A stretch of 64,000 nt of DNA from UBA1847 sp942492205 (lineage in GTDB: Bacteria > Pseudomonadota > Gammaproteobacteria > Steroidobacterales > Woeseiaceae). The DNA is taken from positions 868,001 through 932,000 of the forward strand of contig CALODT010000001.1 of the NCBI GenBank assembly GCA_942492205.1, written 5' to 3'. Positions 43,463 to 52,890 of the stretch are shown here, piece by piece (within the stretch, counting starts at the first letter, position 1; each line of letters opens with the position of its first letter). The notes beneath the pieces are model-generated. The model did no database searches. It was not told the origin of the DNA and worked only from the letters and a program-made list of their open reading frames with translations. The position numbers and the translations under genes are program-made.

Positions 43463-44112
43463 CCGCTGCCGATACCGTCGTCTGCGTGCACGGCTTCTGG
43501 TCGCACGGCACCGGCATGTATCTCATCAAGCGCCGACTCGAGCGGGAATTCGGTTTTCGCGCGCTGCTGTTCAGCTATCCGTCCGTGCGCGGCTCACTCG
43601 ATGAGAATGCCGCGGCCCTCACCCGCTTTATTCACGCTCAGGACGTCGATTCCGTGCATGTCGTCGGGCACAGCCTGGGCGGCGTGCTGGCGCTGCGCAT
43701 GCTGGCGAATGATCCTGCTGCGCTTCCCGGTCGCGTGGTTTGTTTGGGCTCACCTCTGGCCGGGTCCAGGGCCGCGAACTACCTGAATGCGCAAGTGTGG
43801 GCCGAAGACATCATCGGCCGTTCGCTGTCGGCAGGTGTGGTTGAGACGACCGCCAGCGAATGGGCCCGCCATGTCTGCGCACAGCGAGAAATCGGCGTCA
43901 TAGCCGGCAACGTTCCGCTGGGCTTTGGCAGGCTGGTCGCCAATTTCAGGGAAGCGAACGACGGTTCTGTCGGCGTCTCTGAAACACGGCTTGACGGAGT
44001 CAAGGATCACCTGGTCATGCCGGTCAGCCACAAGGGCATGCTGGTCTCATCGGACGTTGCCGACCAGGCAGGTTCGTTCCTGAAGCGCGGCGCATTTCTG
44101 CGCGAATCCTAA
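43459..44112 (+). CDS. Small alpha/beta-hydrolase (lipase/esterase-like)
   Basis: The 217-aa protein shows the alpha/beta-hydrolase oxyanion region VVCVHGFWSHGTG, the nucleophile elbow VVGHSLGGVLAL with catalytic Ser, and a late His in MPVSHKGMLV; a catalytic Asp is plausible at DGVKDH. There is no signal peptide, so it is probably cytoplasmic. It overlaps aspS by 4 nt, which suggests co-expression but gives no clue to the substrate. Confidence 0.78.
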   Translation: MTAADTVVCVHGFWSHGTGMYLIKRRLEREFGFRALLFSYPSVRGSLDENAAALTRFIHAQDVDSVHVVGHSLGGVLALRMLANDPAALPGRVVCLGSPLAGSRAANYLNAQVWAEDIIGRSLSAGVVETTASEWARHVCAQREIGVIAGNVPLGFGRLVANFREANDGSVGVSETRLDGVKDHLVMPVSHKGMLVSSDVADQAGSFLKRGAFLRES

Positions 44113-44199
44113 GCGATAAATCAGCTTGCCATCAGGTCTCGCGAGTCCTGTTTTGCTCTCATGCTGAGGACATCCCCGGTCCACTTCGGAGCTGACATC

Positions 44200-45051
44200 A
44201 TGAACCTCAAGAACCTGGCGACATTCGCGCTGCTTTTCTTTCTGATTAGCGGTTGTTCCTCCCTGTGGGGTCTCGGCGGCGATACACGCAGCGGGGTCTC
44301 CAGCAGCCTGGTCGACTACCTGTACCCGAAGGGCGAGGTGCCGCCGGAGGTGCGCGACACGGTTCCTTACCTCGAGTTGCCGTTACGCGTCGGGATCGCA
44401 TTTGTCCCGGGGCAGGGCGGGAATAGCGCCATCCCGGAGGCGACCCGGATAGAGCTCCTGGAAAAGGTGAAAGCCGAATTCAATGACCGGGCGTATATCG
44501 CGCACATCGAGGTCATCCCGGATACCTACCTGCGCTCCAGCACCGGTGTCGACGGCATGCGGCAGGTCGCGCGTATCTACGGCGTTGATGTGATGGCGCT
44601 GGTCTCGTACGACCAGCTTGCCGTGAGTGACGACAATCCGAGTTCGTTCCTGTACTGGACGATTGTCGGCGCCTATGCGATCAAGGCAACCTCGAACGAG
44701 GTGCAGACGTTCGTCGACACGGCCGTGTTCGACGTCAAGACGGCTCGACTGCTGTTTCGCGCGCCCGGGCTGCACAAAATGTCGGATCGCTCCACGCTGA
44801 TCGAAAGCGGCGAGGTTGTTCGCAAAGCCCGGGCCGAGAGCTTTGCCGTGGCAATGGAGCGCATGACGCAGAATCTGGGTATGGAGCTGGATCGCTTCCG
44901 CGAGCGCGTCAGGGATGACCCGGGTGTTGCCGAAGTGAAGTGGAAAGACGGCTCCGGCGGCGGCTCGCCCGGCTGGCTGATGCTCGTCGTGCTGTGCCTG
45001 GCGGCAGCACGCCGCCATTACCGGCAGGCTGTTGGCCGCTCGATCAGTTGA
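44200..45051 (+). CDS. Rhombotarget-type lipoprotein with C-terminal GlyGly-CTERM-like signal
   Basis: From the ATG at 44200 the 283-aa product begins with a lipoprotein signal peptide ending LISGCSS (lipid Cys at residue 19). The body (VEIPYLELPLR-type segments VPYLELPLRVGIAFVPGQGG, YGVDVMALVSYDQL, DVKTARLLFRAPG) resembles the rhombotarget lipoprotein family. The C-terminus has GSGGGSPGW, a hydrophobic stretch and a basic tail (RRHYRQ), the layout recognised by rhombosortase. No rhombosortase gene is visible in this window. The last 8 nt overlap the convergent DUF885-type gene. Confidence 0.75.
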   Translation: MNLKNLATFALLFFLISGCSSLWGLGGDTRSGVSSSLVDYLYPKGEVPPEVRDTVPYLELPLRVGIAFVPGQGGNSAIPEATRIELLEKVKAEFNDRAYIAHIEVIPDTYLRSSTGVDGMRQVARIYGVDVMALVSYDQLAVSDDNPSSFLYWTIVGAYAIKATSNEVQTFVDTAVFDVKTARLLFRAPGLHKMSDRSTLIESGEVVRKARAESFAVAMERMTQNLGMELDRFRERVRDDPGVAEVKWKDGSGGGSPGWLMLVVLCLAAARRHYRQAVGRSIS

Positions 45052-46345
45052 GGTCGGACGGCAACAAGGGCGTCGACAGCATGGCTTCGAATCGCGCCCA
45101 GCGTTGCCTCGAATCCGCGCCGTCGCGTTCGACATACGCACGGACCAGGTCCTTGCCGTGGTTGTAGTTGATGACGTAGCTGCGATAGGCGTCGAAGAAC
45201 CGGGTCCGTTGCCCGGCACGGTCCTCGGGCGACAGTGCGTAGCGTTTTAGCCATTCAATCGCTTCGTCCCGAGTGGCTTCGCCGTTGAGGTACTGGCGCG
45301 CTGCCTCGTTACCGGCATAGTTGAGCTGTGCGAGCAGTTGGCCCAGCTGGTAATACTTGTCGGCCTTGTCGGCGTCCAGTCCTGCCAGCGGAAACAGCAC
45401 ATCTTTCTCGAAGGTCGTACGTTCGTCGCCGGGAAACGCGAGATCGATGCCATAGTTGCCGCTGCCCTCGGCAATGAGCGACTGTGGACTGAACAGCGGG
45501 TAAAGGGACCACTCGATCCAGCCGAGATCGCCGACGAGGTTCTTTTCCAGCAGCGCGTTGAACGTATGGTGCCCCGGATAGCCCTCGTGGCAGCCGAGAT
45601 CGACGGCGCGGCTGATATAAATTGGGAAGTCCGTGTTGACCTGGATCAGGCTCTGCGCGTTTCCCTGGTACCAGTTGTAGCCGGACCAGGGCTTGTCCGT
45701 GACGTACTCGATGACGAAGTTCTCGTTGTCGGGGAGATCGATGTGCTGCAGTGTCCGGCGACGGCATTCAGCCATAGCGGCCTCGAACACGGCGGCGAGA
45801 TTGTCGGGCGGAATTGCGAACTGTTCGTTAAAGGCTGCGACGCGCGCAACCAGCGGCCCATCGCCTGGCAGCAGCTGATCGACCTCGACGAGGATGGCCT
45901 CGAAATGACTGGCATCGTATTGCGGCGCGCGCGTGCCAAACAGCAACATCGTTTCCTCATCGAAGCTTAAGAGTTCGCCGCGCGCAATGCCGATGCGCGT
46001 GTCCAGCGCCCGCAGGCGAGCGACAAGCCCGGCAATCCGTGCTTCCAGCAGCGCGTCTTCCCCGGCGTCGATACCGCCAAGCGCAGCCGCAAGCTCGGCC
46101 GATCGCCCGAGTATCTCCGACAACTCGAGCTGCTGCTCCTGTGCCGCGGTTCGTATCGACTCGGGACCGAAATAGGCGTCCACGTGGCCTTCGTCGTGAT
46201 TGCCCATCGACAGCTCGAGGAACAGGTATTGCCGCGCGAGCTCGTCGATACCAGGCTGAGCGGTGGCCGGGTTTTCTGTTTCGCGCGGTGTGCACGCAGA
46301 CAGGGCAAGCGTTACGACGGCAAGCGTCGCCAGTGTCTTTCGCAT
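45044..46345 (-). CDS. DUF885-type zinc-metallopeptidase-like lipoprotein
   Basis: The 433-aa protein has a lipoprotein signal (MRKTLATLAVVTLALSAC) and a gluzincin-like HEGYPGHH motif near residue 250, the signature of the DUF885 family, followed by downstream Glu residues (WIEWSL, AEGSGNYG) that could complete a zinc site. It is likely anchored in the cell envelope. Family members are predicted peptidases without a well-defined substrate. It lies 8 nt downstream of mutS on the same strand. Confidence 0.78.
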   Translation of the reverse strand: MRKTLATLAVVTLALSACTPRETENPATAQPGIDELARQYLFLELSMGNHDEGHVDAYFGPESIRTAAQEQQLELSEILGRSAELAAALGGIDAGEDALLEARIAGLVARLRALDTRIGIARGELLSFDEETMLLFGTRAPQYDASHFEAILVEVDQLLPGDGPLVARVAAFNEQFAIPPDNLAAVFEAAMAECRRRTLQHIDLPDNENFVIEYVTDKPWSGYNWYQGNAQSLIQVNTDFPIYISRAVDLGCHEGYPGHHTFNALLEKNLVGDLGWIEWSLYPLFSPQSLIAEGSGNYGIDLAFPGDERTTFEKDVLFPLAGLDADKADKYYQLGQLLAQLNYAGNEAARQYLNGEATRDEAIEWLKRYALSPEDRAGQRTRFFDAYRSYVINYNHGKDLVRAYVERDGADSRQRWARFEAMLSTPLLPSDLN

Positions 46346-46353
46346 GGTTGTTC

Positions 46354-48915
46354 CTAGTCGATGTTTTTCAGTTTGTAGATGGCGTCGAGTGCTTCGCGCG
46401 GTGTCATGGCATCGGGGTCAAGATCGTCGACGGCCGAGCGCACCGCGTCTGCGGTGAACGGCTCGGCGACGCTCAGTTCAAGCTGCCCCTGGGGGTTATT
46501 CGCCTGCTCGACCTGTTGTGCTTCCAGCGTTTCCAGGTAGCGTCGGGCTCGGCGGATGACATCGTTGGGCACGCCTGCCAGCGAGGCTACCTGCAGGCCG
46601 TAACTCTGGTTCGCCGGCCCGGGTCGTACGGCGTGCAGGAAGACCAGTTGGCCGCCGTGCTCCGTTGCGTCGAGGTGCACGTTGTCGCACGCCGGGATGT
46701 CGCTGGCCAGCGCGGTCAACTCGAAATAGTGGGTCGCAAATAAGGTGAATGCCCGGACCTTTTCGCCCATGTGATGGGCGGCTGCCCAGGCGAGTGAGAG
46801 GCCGTCAAAGGTACTGGTGCCACGGCCTATCTCGTCCATGAGCACCAGGCTTTGTTCGGTGGCGTTGTTCAGGATCGTTGCGGTTTCGGTCATCTCCACC
46901 ATGAACGTCGAGCGCCCGCCCGCGAGATCGTCGGAAGCGCCGATGCGGGTGAAGATGCGATCAACCGGGCCCAGGCGCAGCCGCCTCGCCGGCACGAAAC
47001 AGCCAATGTGCGCGAGGATGACAATCAGTGCCGTCTGCCGCATGTAGGTCGATTTGCCGCCCATGTTCGGGCCGGTAATCACCAGCAGTCGCCTTTCGTC
47101 GCCGAGCGCCAGGTCGTTGGCAATGAAGGGCGTGTCGAGAACCTGCTCCACAACGAGGTGCCGGCCGCCGTCGATTTCGATGCAGGGAGACTCGGTGAGC
47201 TCGGGCTTCGACAGGTCAAGCGTCACCGCGCGCTCGGCGAAGCAGGTCAGGACATCGAGTTCCGCGAGTGCGGTGGCCATCAGTTGCAGCGGTCCAAGCA
47301 CTTCTTGCAGCAGGTCCAGCAGCTGCTCATACAAGAACTTCTCGCGTCCCAGCGCGCGTTCGCGCGCACCCAGGACCTTGTCCTCGAAAGCTTTGAGCTC
47401 CGGCGTGATATAGCGCTCGGCGGATTTCAGCGTCTGGCGACGAACGTATTCGACCGGCGCCTTGCCGGCCTGTGCCTTGCTGATTTCAATGTAGTAGCCG
47501 TGCACCCGGTTGTAGCCGAGCTTCAGCGTTGCGATGCCGGTGCGATCGCGTTCCCGGGCTTCGAGATCGACCAGGTACTGATCGGCATTCTCGGCAATGG
47601 CGCGAAGATCGTCGAGCTCCTCGTCGTAGCCGGCTGCAATGACGCCGCCGTCACGAATCAGCATCGGTGGGCTGTCGATAATGGCCTTCTCGAGCAGGCG
47701 TTGCTGCGGCCGGTGGTCGCCCGCCTGTACGGACAGATCTTGCAGCAGCGGTGATTCGATGGCGGCGAGTTCGCGTTGCAGGCCGGGCAGTCGTGACAGC
47801 GCCTCGCCCAGCTGGCGGAGATCGCGCGGTCGCGCCGAGCGCAGTGCGACTCGCGACAGGATGCGTTCGACGTCACCGATGCCATGCAGCGTGGTCTGCA
47901 CGGTGGCGGTGCCGCCGCCGTCGGCCAGGGCTTCGATCGCCTGGTAACGGGCTTTGAGCAAGTTGCTGTTGCGCACTGGCCGCTGAATCCAGCGCCGCAG
48001 GAGACGACTGCCCATCGCCGTCTGGCAGCGATCCATGACGCCCGCCAGCGTGTGTTCATGCAGGCCGCTCAACGAGTCTTCCAGTTCCAGGTTGCGCCGC
48101 GTCGGCCCGTCCATGATCACGGCATCGTCACGGGCCTCGACCCGGATCGACTGCAGGTGCGGCAGCGCTGACTTTTGCGTATCGGACACGTACTGCAGCA
48201 ATGCGCCGGCAGCGGCGACGCCGTGCTTGAAGCCATCGCAGCCGAAGCCACTCAGGTCGCGCGTTCCGAACTGTTTGCAGAGCAGGCGTTCGGCGCTGTC
48301 CAGTTCAAAGTGCCAGGGCGGCCTGCGCGTTACACGAATGCGATCATCGAACGCGGCCGACAAAGACTGCTCTTCATCGACGATCACCTCGGCCGGGCGC
48401 AAGCGCTCGATTTCGCCGAGCAGTGACTCGGTGTCCGAAACCTCGGTCAGGCGAAAGCGCCCGGCGGAGAGGTCCAGCCAGGCGATACCAATGCTGCGGG
48501 TGCCGTCGACCACGGCGGCGACGAGATTGTCGCGCCTCGCGGACAGCAGCGCCTCATCCGTCAACGTGCCTGGCGTGACCACGCGCGTAACCTTGCGCTC
48601 AACCGGCCCTTTGCTCGTCGCGGGGTCGCCGATCTGCTCGCATAGGGCGACCGACTCTCCCTTGCGCACGAGTTTCGCGAGATAGCCTTCGACGGCGTGA
48701 TAGGGCACGCCCGCCATAGGGATTGCGTTACCCCCCGACTTGCCGCGCGACGTCAGCGTAATGTCCAGCAATGCGGCCGCGCGCTTCGCGTCGTCGTAAA
48801 ACAGCTCGTAAAAGTCACCCATGCGGTAGAACACGAGCATATCGGGATACTCGGCCTTGATACCCAGGTACTGACGCATCATCGGCGTGTGGACGGCTGT
48901 GACTTCGGCTTTCAT
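46354..48915 (-). CDS. mutS: DNA mismatch-recognition protein MutS
   Basis: MutS recognises base mismatches and starts mismatch repair. The 853-aa protein has the N-terminal mismatch-binding FYRMGDFYELFYDDA (Phe-X-Glu), the clamp/lever region, and the C-terminal ABC-type ATPase with Walker A TGPNMGGKSTYMRQ, LVLMDEIGRGTSTFDG and TLFATHYFELT. The length equals E. coli MutS (853). It is divergent from the glycosyltransferase with a 71-nt gap. Confidence 0.97.
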   Translation of the reverse strand: MKAEVTAVHTPMMRQYLGIKAEYPDMLVFYRMGDFYELFYDDAKRAAALLDITLTSRGKSGGNAIPMAGVPYHAVEGYLAKLVRKGESVALCEQIGDPATSKGPVERKVTRVVTPGTLTDEALLSARRDNLVAAVVDGTRSIGIAWLDLSAGRFRLTEVSDTESLLGEIERLRPAEVIVDEEQSLSAAFDDRIRVTRRPPWHFELDSAERLLCKQFGTRDLSGFGCDGFKHGVAAAGALLQYVSDTQKSALPHLQSIRVEARDDAVIMDGPTRRNLELEDSLSGLHEHTLAGVMDRCQTAMGSRLLRRWIQRPVRNSNLLKARYQAIEALADGGGTATVQTTLHGIGDVERILSRVALRSARPRDLRQLGEALSRLPGLQRELAAIESPLLQDLSVQAGDHRPQQRLLEKAIIDSPPMLIRDGGVIAAGYDEELDDLRAIAENADQYLVDLEARERDRTGIATLKLGYNRVHGYYIEISKAQAGKAPVEYVRRQTLKSAERYITPELKAFEDKVLGARERALGREKFLYEQLLDLLQEVLGPLQLMATALAELDVLTCFAERAVTLDLSKPELTESPCIEIDGGRHLVVEQVLDTPFIANDLALGDERRLLVITGPNMGGKSTYMRQTALIVILAHIGCFVPARRLRLGPVDRIFTRIGASDDLAGGRSTFMVEMTETATILNNATEQSLVLMDEIGRGTSTFDGLSLAWAAAHHMGEKVRAFTLFATHYFELTALASDIPACDNVHLDATEHGGQLVFLHAVRPGPANQSYGLQVASLAGVPNDVIRRARRYLETLEAQQVEQANNPQGQLELSVAEPFTADAVRSAVDDLDPDAMTPREALDAIYKLKNID

Positions 48916-48986
48916 CTTCTTGTTATTTGGGGGCGCGACCGCTTTTTCTAGCAGCGCGGCGCTCTGCGCGAATGTAATATGGAGAT

Positions 48987-50072
48987 GTGAAAATACTGCA
49001 TGTCGAAACCGGGCGCCATTTTTTGGGTGGGCCGCAGCAGGTTGTCTACCTGATCAACGCGTTACGGGAGCGCGGTCACGACAATACGCTGGTCTGTCCG
49101 CCTGATTCCGGGCTCAACAACGTCGCGCGTGAGGCCGGCATTCGCGTCCAGAACCTGTTTTGCGCCGGCGACCTCGATCTGCCTTTCGCTTACCGACTGT
49201 CGCAATTTCTGAAAGAGGCGAAGCCCGATATCGTGCATTGTCACAGCCGTCGTGGTGCCGACATCCTCGGCGGTCTCGCCGCCAGCATCGCGGACATACC
49301 AACCGTGGTTTCCCGGCGCGTCGACAATACGGAGATTCGCCTGATGGCGGCATTGCGCTATCGCCCGTTCAAGAAAGTGATCGCCATTTCAAACGCTATT
49401 GCGGACGTGCTGCTCGATCGCGGTGTCGAGGCGGAGCGCCTCGTCGTTATTCGCGACGCCGTCGACGTGGCGGCCTTTGACGCCGAGCCGGACCGTGCCG
49501 CGTTTCGCCGTGAGTTCGCACTTGGGGAGAACGACTTCGTCATTGCGGCAGCGGGACAGCTGATACCACGCAAAGGCCATCAGTACCTGCTGCAGGCCGT
49601 TGCCGATCTGCACGCCCGCTATCCGCAGATAAGGCTCGTGCTGTTTGGTGAGGGCTATCTCAACAACCAGCTGCGGGCGCAGGCCGCTTCGCTGCAGCTG
49701 GGCGATGTCGTGCAGTTTGCGGGTTTTCGCGACGATCTCGATGCCTTCCTCGCCTGCTTCGACCTGTTTGCACATCCGGCGCTGGCGGAAGGCCTCGGCG
49801 TCGCGGCGCTCAAGGCATCAGCGGCGCGGCTGCCGGTCGTCGGTTTCGCGGCGGGCGGTATGGTCGAGGCGGTCGAGCACGAAAAAACCGGCCTGCTGGT
49901 CGCTCCGCAGGACAGCAGCGCGCTGGCCGCCGCCATCAAGCGTTTCGTCGACGATGCGCAGCTGTGCCAGCGATTCGGCGTGGCCGGTCGTGAGCGGATG
50001 GCACGGGAATTCTCGATCGAGACGATGGCCGACAAGCATGTCGAGCTGTACGAAGGTGTGCTCCATGCCTGA
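48987..50072 (+). CDS. GT4-family glycosyltransferase
   Basis: The 361-aa protein starts at GTG 48987, preceded by GGAGA. It has a GT-B fold pattern: N-terminal acceptor domain (HFLGGPQQVVYLINALRERGH), donor-domain GQLIPRKGHQYLLQAV, and the EX7E-like ALAEGLGVAALKASAARLPVVG block. It probably uses a nucleotide sugar at the cytoplasmic membrane face, perhaps in lipopolysaccharide or capsule synthesis. It overlaps pncC by 8 nt, yet no other polysaccharide genes are near, so the pathway is open. Confidence 0.82.
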   Translation: MKILHVETGRHFLGGPQQVVYLINALRERGHDNTLVCPPDSGLNNVAREAGIRVQNLFCAGDLDLPFAYRLSQFLKEAKPDIVHCHSRRGADILGGLAASIADIPTVVSRRVDNTEIRLMAALRYRPFKKVIAISNAIADVLLDRGVEAERLVVIRDAVDVAAFDAEPDRAAFRREFALGENDFVIAAAGQLIPRKGHQYLLQAVADLHARYPQIRLVLFGEGYLNNQLRAQAASLQLGDVVQFAGFRDDLDAFLACFDLFAHPALAEGLGVAALKASAARLPVVGFAAGGMVEAVEHEKTGLLVAPQDSSALAAAIKRFVDDAQLCQRFGVAGRERMAREFSIETMADKHVELYEGVLHA

Positions 50073-50565
50073 AGGCGTCACCCTGTTCGAGCTGGCGTCC
50101 GCGCTGGTCGGCGAGCTGAGATCGGCAGGTCGGACCGTCGCGACGGCCGAGTCGTGCACGGGCGGCTGGATCTCCAAGGCAATCACCGATGTTCCCGGAA
50201 GTTCGGAGGTTTTTGCGTATGGTATTGTCAGCTACTCCAATACCGCCAAGGAAGCACTGCTGGACGTGAACGCGGAAACACTGGAGGCCAGCGGTGCGGT
50301 GAGTGCTGCGGTGGTCGGGGAAATGGCGCGTGGCGTACTCAAGCTGAGCGGCGCCGACATCGCTGTTGCTGTGAGCGGCGTCGCCGGCCCCGACGGAGGC
50401 AGTGACGAGAAGCCGGTTGGCACCGTCTGGTTCGCGTGGTCAACAAGCGGCGCTAAGGGTGTCACTACCGACACCGAGCAAAAATTGTTTCGTGGTGATC
50501 GCGCCGCCGTGCGCGAGCGTACTGTCATCCATGCCCTGAAGGGCGTCCGGGAACGAATTTTCTGA
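50065..50565 (+). CDS. pncC: Nicotinamide-nucleotide amidohydrolase PncC (CinA C-terminal domain)
   Basis: PncC deamidates NMN to nicotinic acid mononucleotide in the bacterial pyridine-nucleotide cycle. The start is the ATG at 50065 (MPEGVTLFELA), giving 166 aa; a longer frame runs back inside the glycosyltransferase. The signature is VATAESCTGGWISKAITDVPGSS, then GIVSYSN and SGVAGPDGGSDEKPVGTVWFA. It stands in the frequent mutS-pncC-recA neighbourhood, and it complements nadE elsewhere in the window. Confidence 0.93.
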   Translation: MPEGVTLFELASALVGELRSAGRTVATAESCTGGWISKAITDVPGSSEVFAYGIVSYSNTAKEALLDVNAETLEASGAVSAAVVGEMARGVLKLSGADIAVAVSGVAGPDGGSDEKPVGTVWFAWSTSGAKGVTTDTEQKLFRGDRAAVRERTVIHALKGVRERIF

Positions 50566-51075
50566 ATGGCTGATCGACGCATTTTTTTCGGGCTGTGGCC
50601 TGATGACCGGCAGCGCGATCGCCTTCGTGATGTCATCAATTCCGTAGCCAAGACTGTCGAAGGCAGGGCGGTTGACCGGCGTGACTGGCACGTAACGCTG
50701 GCCTTCATCGGCGAGTTCCCGGAGAGCCAGTTGCCGCAGCTGCTGGAGCGGGCGGCAGCGATACCGGTGGTGCCGTTTCGCCTGAGCTTTGATCGACTTG
50801 AATTCTGGCCGCGGCCGAAAATCGCCTGCATGGTCGGCGCCACGGTACCCTCGGAACTGCAGGATGTGGTGCAGCGCCTGCACGCGCTGATTCAGGACTT
50901 CGGCGTGGCGCCTGAGGACCGTACCTACCGGCCGCACATCACGGTGGTACGGAACGCGCGGACCTTCGCGACCGAGCGATTGACGCAACGGGCCGTCACA
51001 GAGTGGTCCGGGTTCGAGCTGATCGAGTCCCTGCCTGGACCGGGTCCGGCTCGTTACCGGCCTCTGAAACAGTAG
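50566..51075 (+). CDS. thpR: RNA 2',3'-cyclic phosphodiesterase ThpR (2'-5' RNA ligase family)
   Basis: The 169-aa protein has the two HxT/S motifs of the 2H phosphoesterase family, HVTLAFIGE near residue 42 and HITVVRN near residue 125. Bacterial members hydrolyse 2',3'-cyclic phosphates and can ligate 2'-5' RNA in vitro. Its ATG follows the pncC stop with no gap. The biological substrate is uncertain. Confidence 0.88.
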   Translation: MADRRIFFGLWPDDRQRDRLRDVINSVAKTVEGRAVDRRDWHVTLAFIGEFPESQLPQLLERAAAIPVVPFRLSFDRLEFWPRPKIACMVGATVPSELQDVVQRLHALIQDFGVAPEDRTYRPHITVVRNARTFATERLTQRAVTEWSGFELIESLPGPGPARYRPLKQ

Positions 51076-51163
51076 CTTTCGGCCGCTTGTTCGAGTTTTT
51101 TGGTGCTTTGCCCAGAATAAAGATGCGCTGAGGGCTCCCATTGGCGCGGCTTTCATGAAATAA

Positions 51164-51183
51164 TACTGTGTATATCAACAGTA
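51164..51183 (+). promoter_or_regulatory. LexA (SOS) box of recA
   Basis: The palindrome has CTGT-N8-ACAG (51166-51181) with TA/TA flanks, matching the gammaproteobacterial LexA consensus, 31 nt ahead of the recA ATG. This indicates SOS induction of recA and probably recX. Confidence 0.93.
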
Positions 51184-51213
51184 ATCTCAACACTAACCGG
51201 ATGGCGGCAAATA

Positions 51214-52260
51214 ATGGACGACAATAGAAAGAAAGCACTCGCTCAGGCACTGGGACAGATCGAAAAGCAGTTTGGCAAGGGCTCGGTGATGCGCATGGGT
51301 GACGGCGGCGTCATACGGGATATCGAGGTTATATCGACCGGCTCCATCGGGCTCGATGTAGCGCTGGGTGTCGGTGGCCTGCCCAAGGGCCGCGTTGTCG
51401 AGATCTACGGGCCAGAATCGTCCGGCAAGACCACGCTGACCCTGCAGGTGATTGCCGAGTCGCAAAAACTGGGCGGCACGGCCGCGTTCGTCGATGCCGA
51501 GCACGCGCTGGATCCCGGCTATGCCGAGAAACTGGGTGTCAACGTCGACGAGCTATTGGTGTCGCAGCCCGATACCGGCGAGCAGGCGCTCGAGATCACC
51601 GACATGCTGGTGCGGTCGGGCGCTGTCGACATCGTCGTGGTTGACTCTGTTGCCGCGCTAACGCCGAAGGCGGAGATCGAGGGCGAGATGGGCGATTCGC
51701 ACATGGGTCTGCAGGCTCGGCTCATGTCGCAGGCACTGAGAAAGCTGACTGCCAACATCCAGCGCTCGAATACGATGGTTGTCTTCATTAACCAGATTCG
51801 CATGAAGATCGGCGTCATGTTCGGTAGCCCGGAAACAACCACCGGCGGTAACGCACTGAAGTTCTATTCATCGGTGCGCCTGGACATCCGTCGCATTGGT
51901 GCCATCAAGAAGGGCGACGAAGTGATCGGCAACCAGACGCGCGTCAAGGTCGTGAAGAACAAGGTGTCACCGCCGTTCAAGCAGGCAGAGTTCGAGATTC
52001 TCTACGGTCAGGGCATCTCGCGTTACGGTGAGATCATCGATATCGGTGTGCAAGAGGGCATCGTCGACAAGGCCGGCTCCTGGTACAGCTACGGCGATGA
52101 TCGTATCGGCCAGGGCAAGGAAAACGTGCGTGAATTCCTGAAAACCAACCCCGAGATGGCCGCCGAGATCGAGCACAAGATTCGCGCCAAGCTGCTGCCG
52201 AAGACGGTCAAGGCCGTGGAAGAAGTTGCCGTCGACGAGGCGGTCGCAAAAAAAGCGTAA
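51214..52260 (+). CDS. recA: Recombinase RecA
   Basis: RecA drives homologous strand exchange and activates LexA cleavage. The 348-aa protein has the Walker A GPESSGKTTL at about residues 66-75, Walker B VVDSVAAL, the L2-region FINQIRMKIGVMFGSPETTTGGNALKFY and a C-terminal tail rich in Lys, Val and Glu. It follows a LexA box and precedes recX by 39 nt. Confidence 0.98.
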   Translation: MDDNRKKALAQALGQIEKQFGKGSVMRMGDGGVIRDIEVISTGSIGLDVALGVGGLPKGRVVEIYGPESSGKTTLTLQVIAESQKLGGTAAFVDAEHALDPGYAEKLGVNVDELLVSQPDTGEQALEITDMLVRSGAVDIVVVDSVAALTPKAEIEGEMGDSHMGLQARLMSQALRKLTANIQRSNTMVVFINQIRMKIGVMFGSPETTTGGNALKFYSSVRLDIRRIGAIKKGDEVIGNQTRVKVVKNKVSPPFKQAEFEILYGQGISRYGEIIDIGVQEGIVDKAGSWYSYGDDRIGQGKENVREFLKTNPEMAAEIEHKIRAKLLPKTVKAVEEVAVDEAVAKKA

Positions 52261-52299
52261 CGACCGCATAGCCGTAGCGGCAACCCGCCGTAACAGCGC

Positions 52300-52818
52300 A
52301 TGAAACCGGTCCACGAAGAAATCAGCGATCTTCTTTCCGAACGGAAGGACGATCGCTTTTCTTGTCCTAAAGAGGCACGCAAGAAGGCCATGGATTTCCT
52401 GGCCCGACGCGAATATGGCCAGCAAGAGCTCATCAAGAAGCTCGCCGACAAGGGCTTCGAACGGGACGTTGCCGAGCAGGCTGTCCTCGCGCTGACGAGC
52501 GAAGGCTTGCAAAGCGATCAACGCTTCGCCGAGAGCTTTGTGCAGTCACGGCTCAACCAGGGAAAAGGCCCTGTGCGCATACGCCAGGACCTGTCGCAAC
52601 GCGGTATACACTCGAGTGCAACCGAGCTGGCACTCGATGAGTCCGGCGCTGACTGGTATGCGCTTGCTCGCGAGATACGGCGAAAGAAGTTCGGGCGCCA
52701 GTTGCCGGGCGAGTTCAAGGAAAAGGCCCGGCAGATGCGCTTTTTGCAGTACCGCGGCTTCGAACCCGATCATATCCAGGCCTCATTCGGCGCTGGCGGA
52801 GAATCAGGGGCTATCTAG
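52300..52818 (+). CDS. recX: RecA regulator RecX
   Basis: RecX binds RecA filaments and limits their growth. The 172-aa protein has three-helix repeats typical of the family (AMDFLARREYGQQELIKKLADKGF; LQSDQRFAESFVQSRLNQGKGPVRIRQDL; AREIRRKKFG). The first ~27 residues (KPVHEEISDLLSERKDD) form an extension before the conserved part, so a start later than 52300 is possible. It is co-oriented with recA and probably SOS-controlled. Confidence 0.93.
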   Translation: MKPVHEEISDLLSERKDDRFSCPKEARKKAMDFLARREYGQQELIKKLADKGFERDVAEQAVLALTSEGLQSDQRFAESFVQSRLNQGKGPVRIRQDLSQRGIHSSATELALDESGADWYALAREIRRKKFGRQLPGEFKEKARQMRFLQYRGFEPDHIQASFGAGGESGAI

Positions 52819-52890
52819 TCTTAATTCAGGGCCATAAACCCCGTAGACTAGCGGCTTTAAAACTCTCGACGTAGACCCGATATCCCTTCG

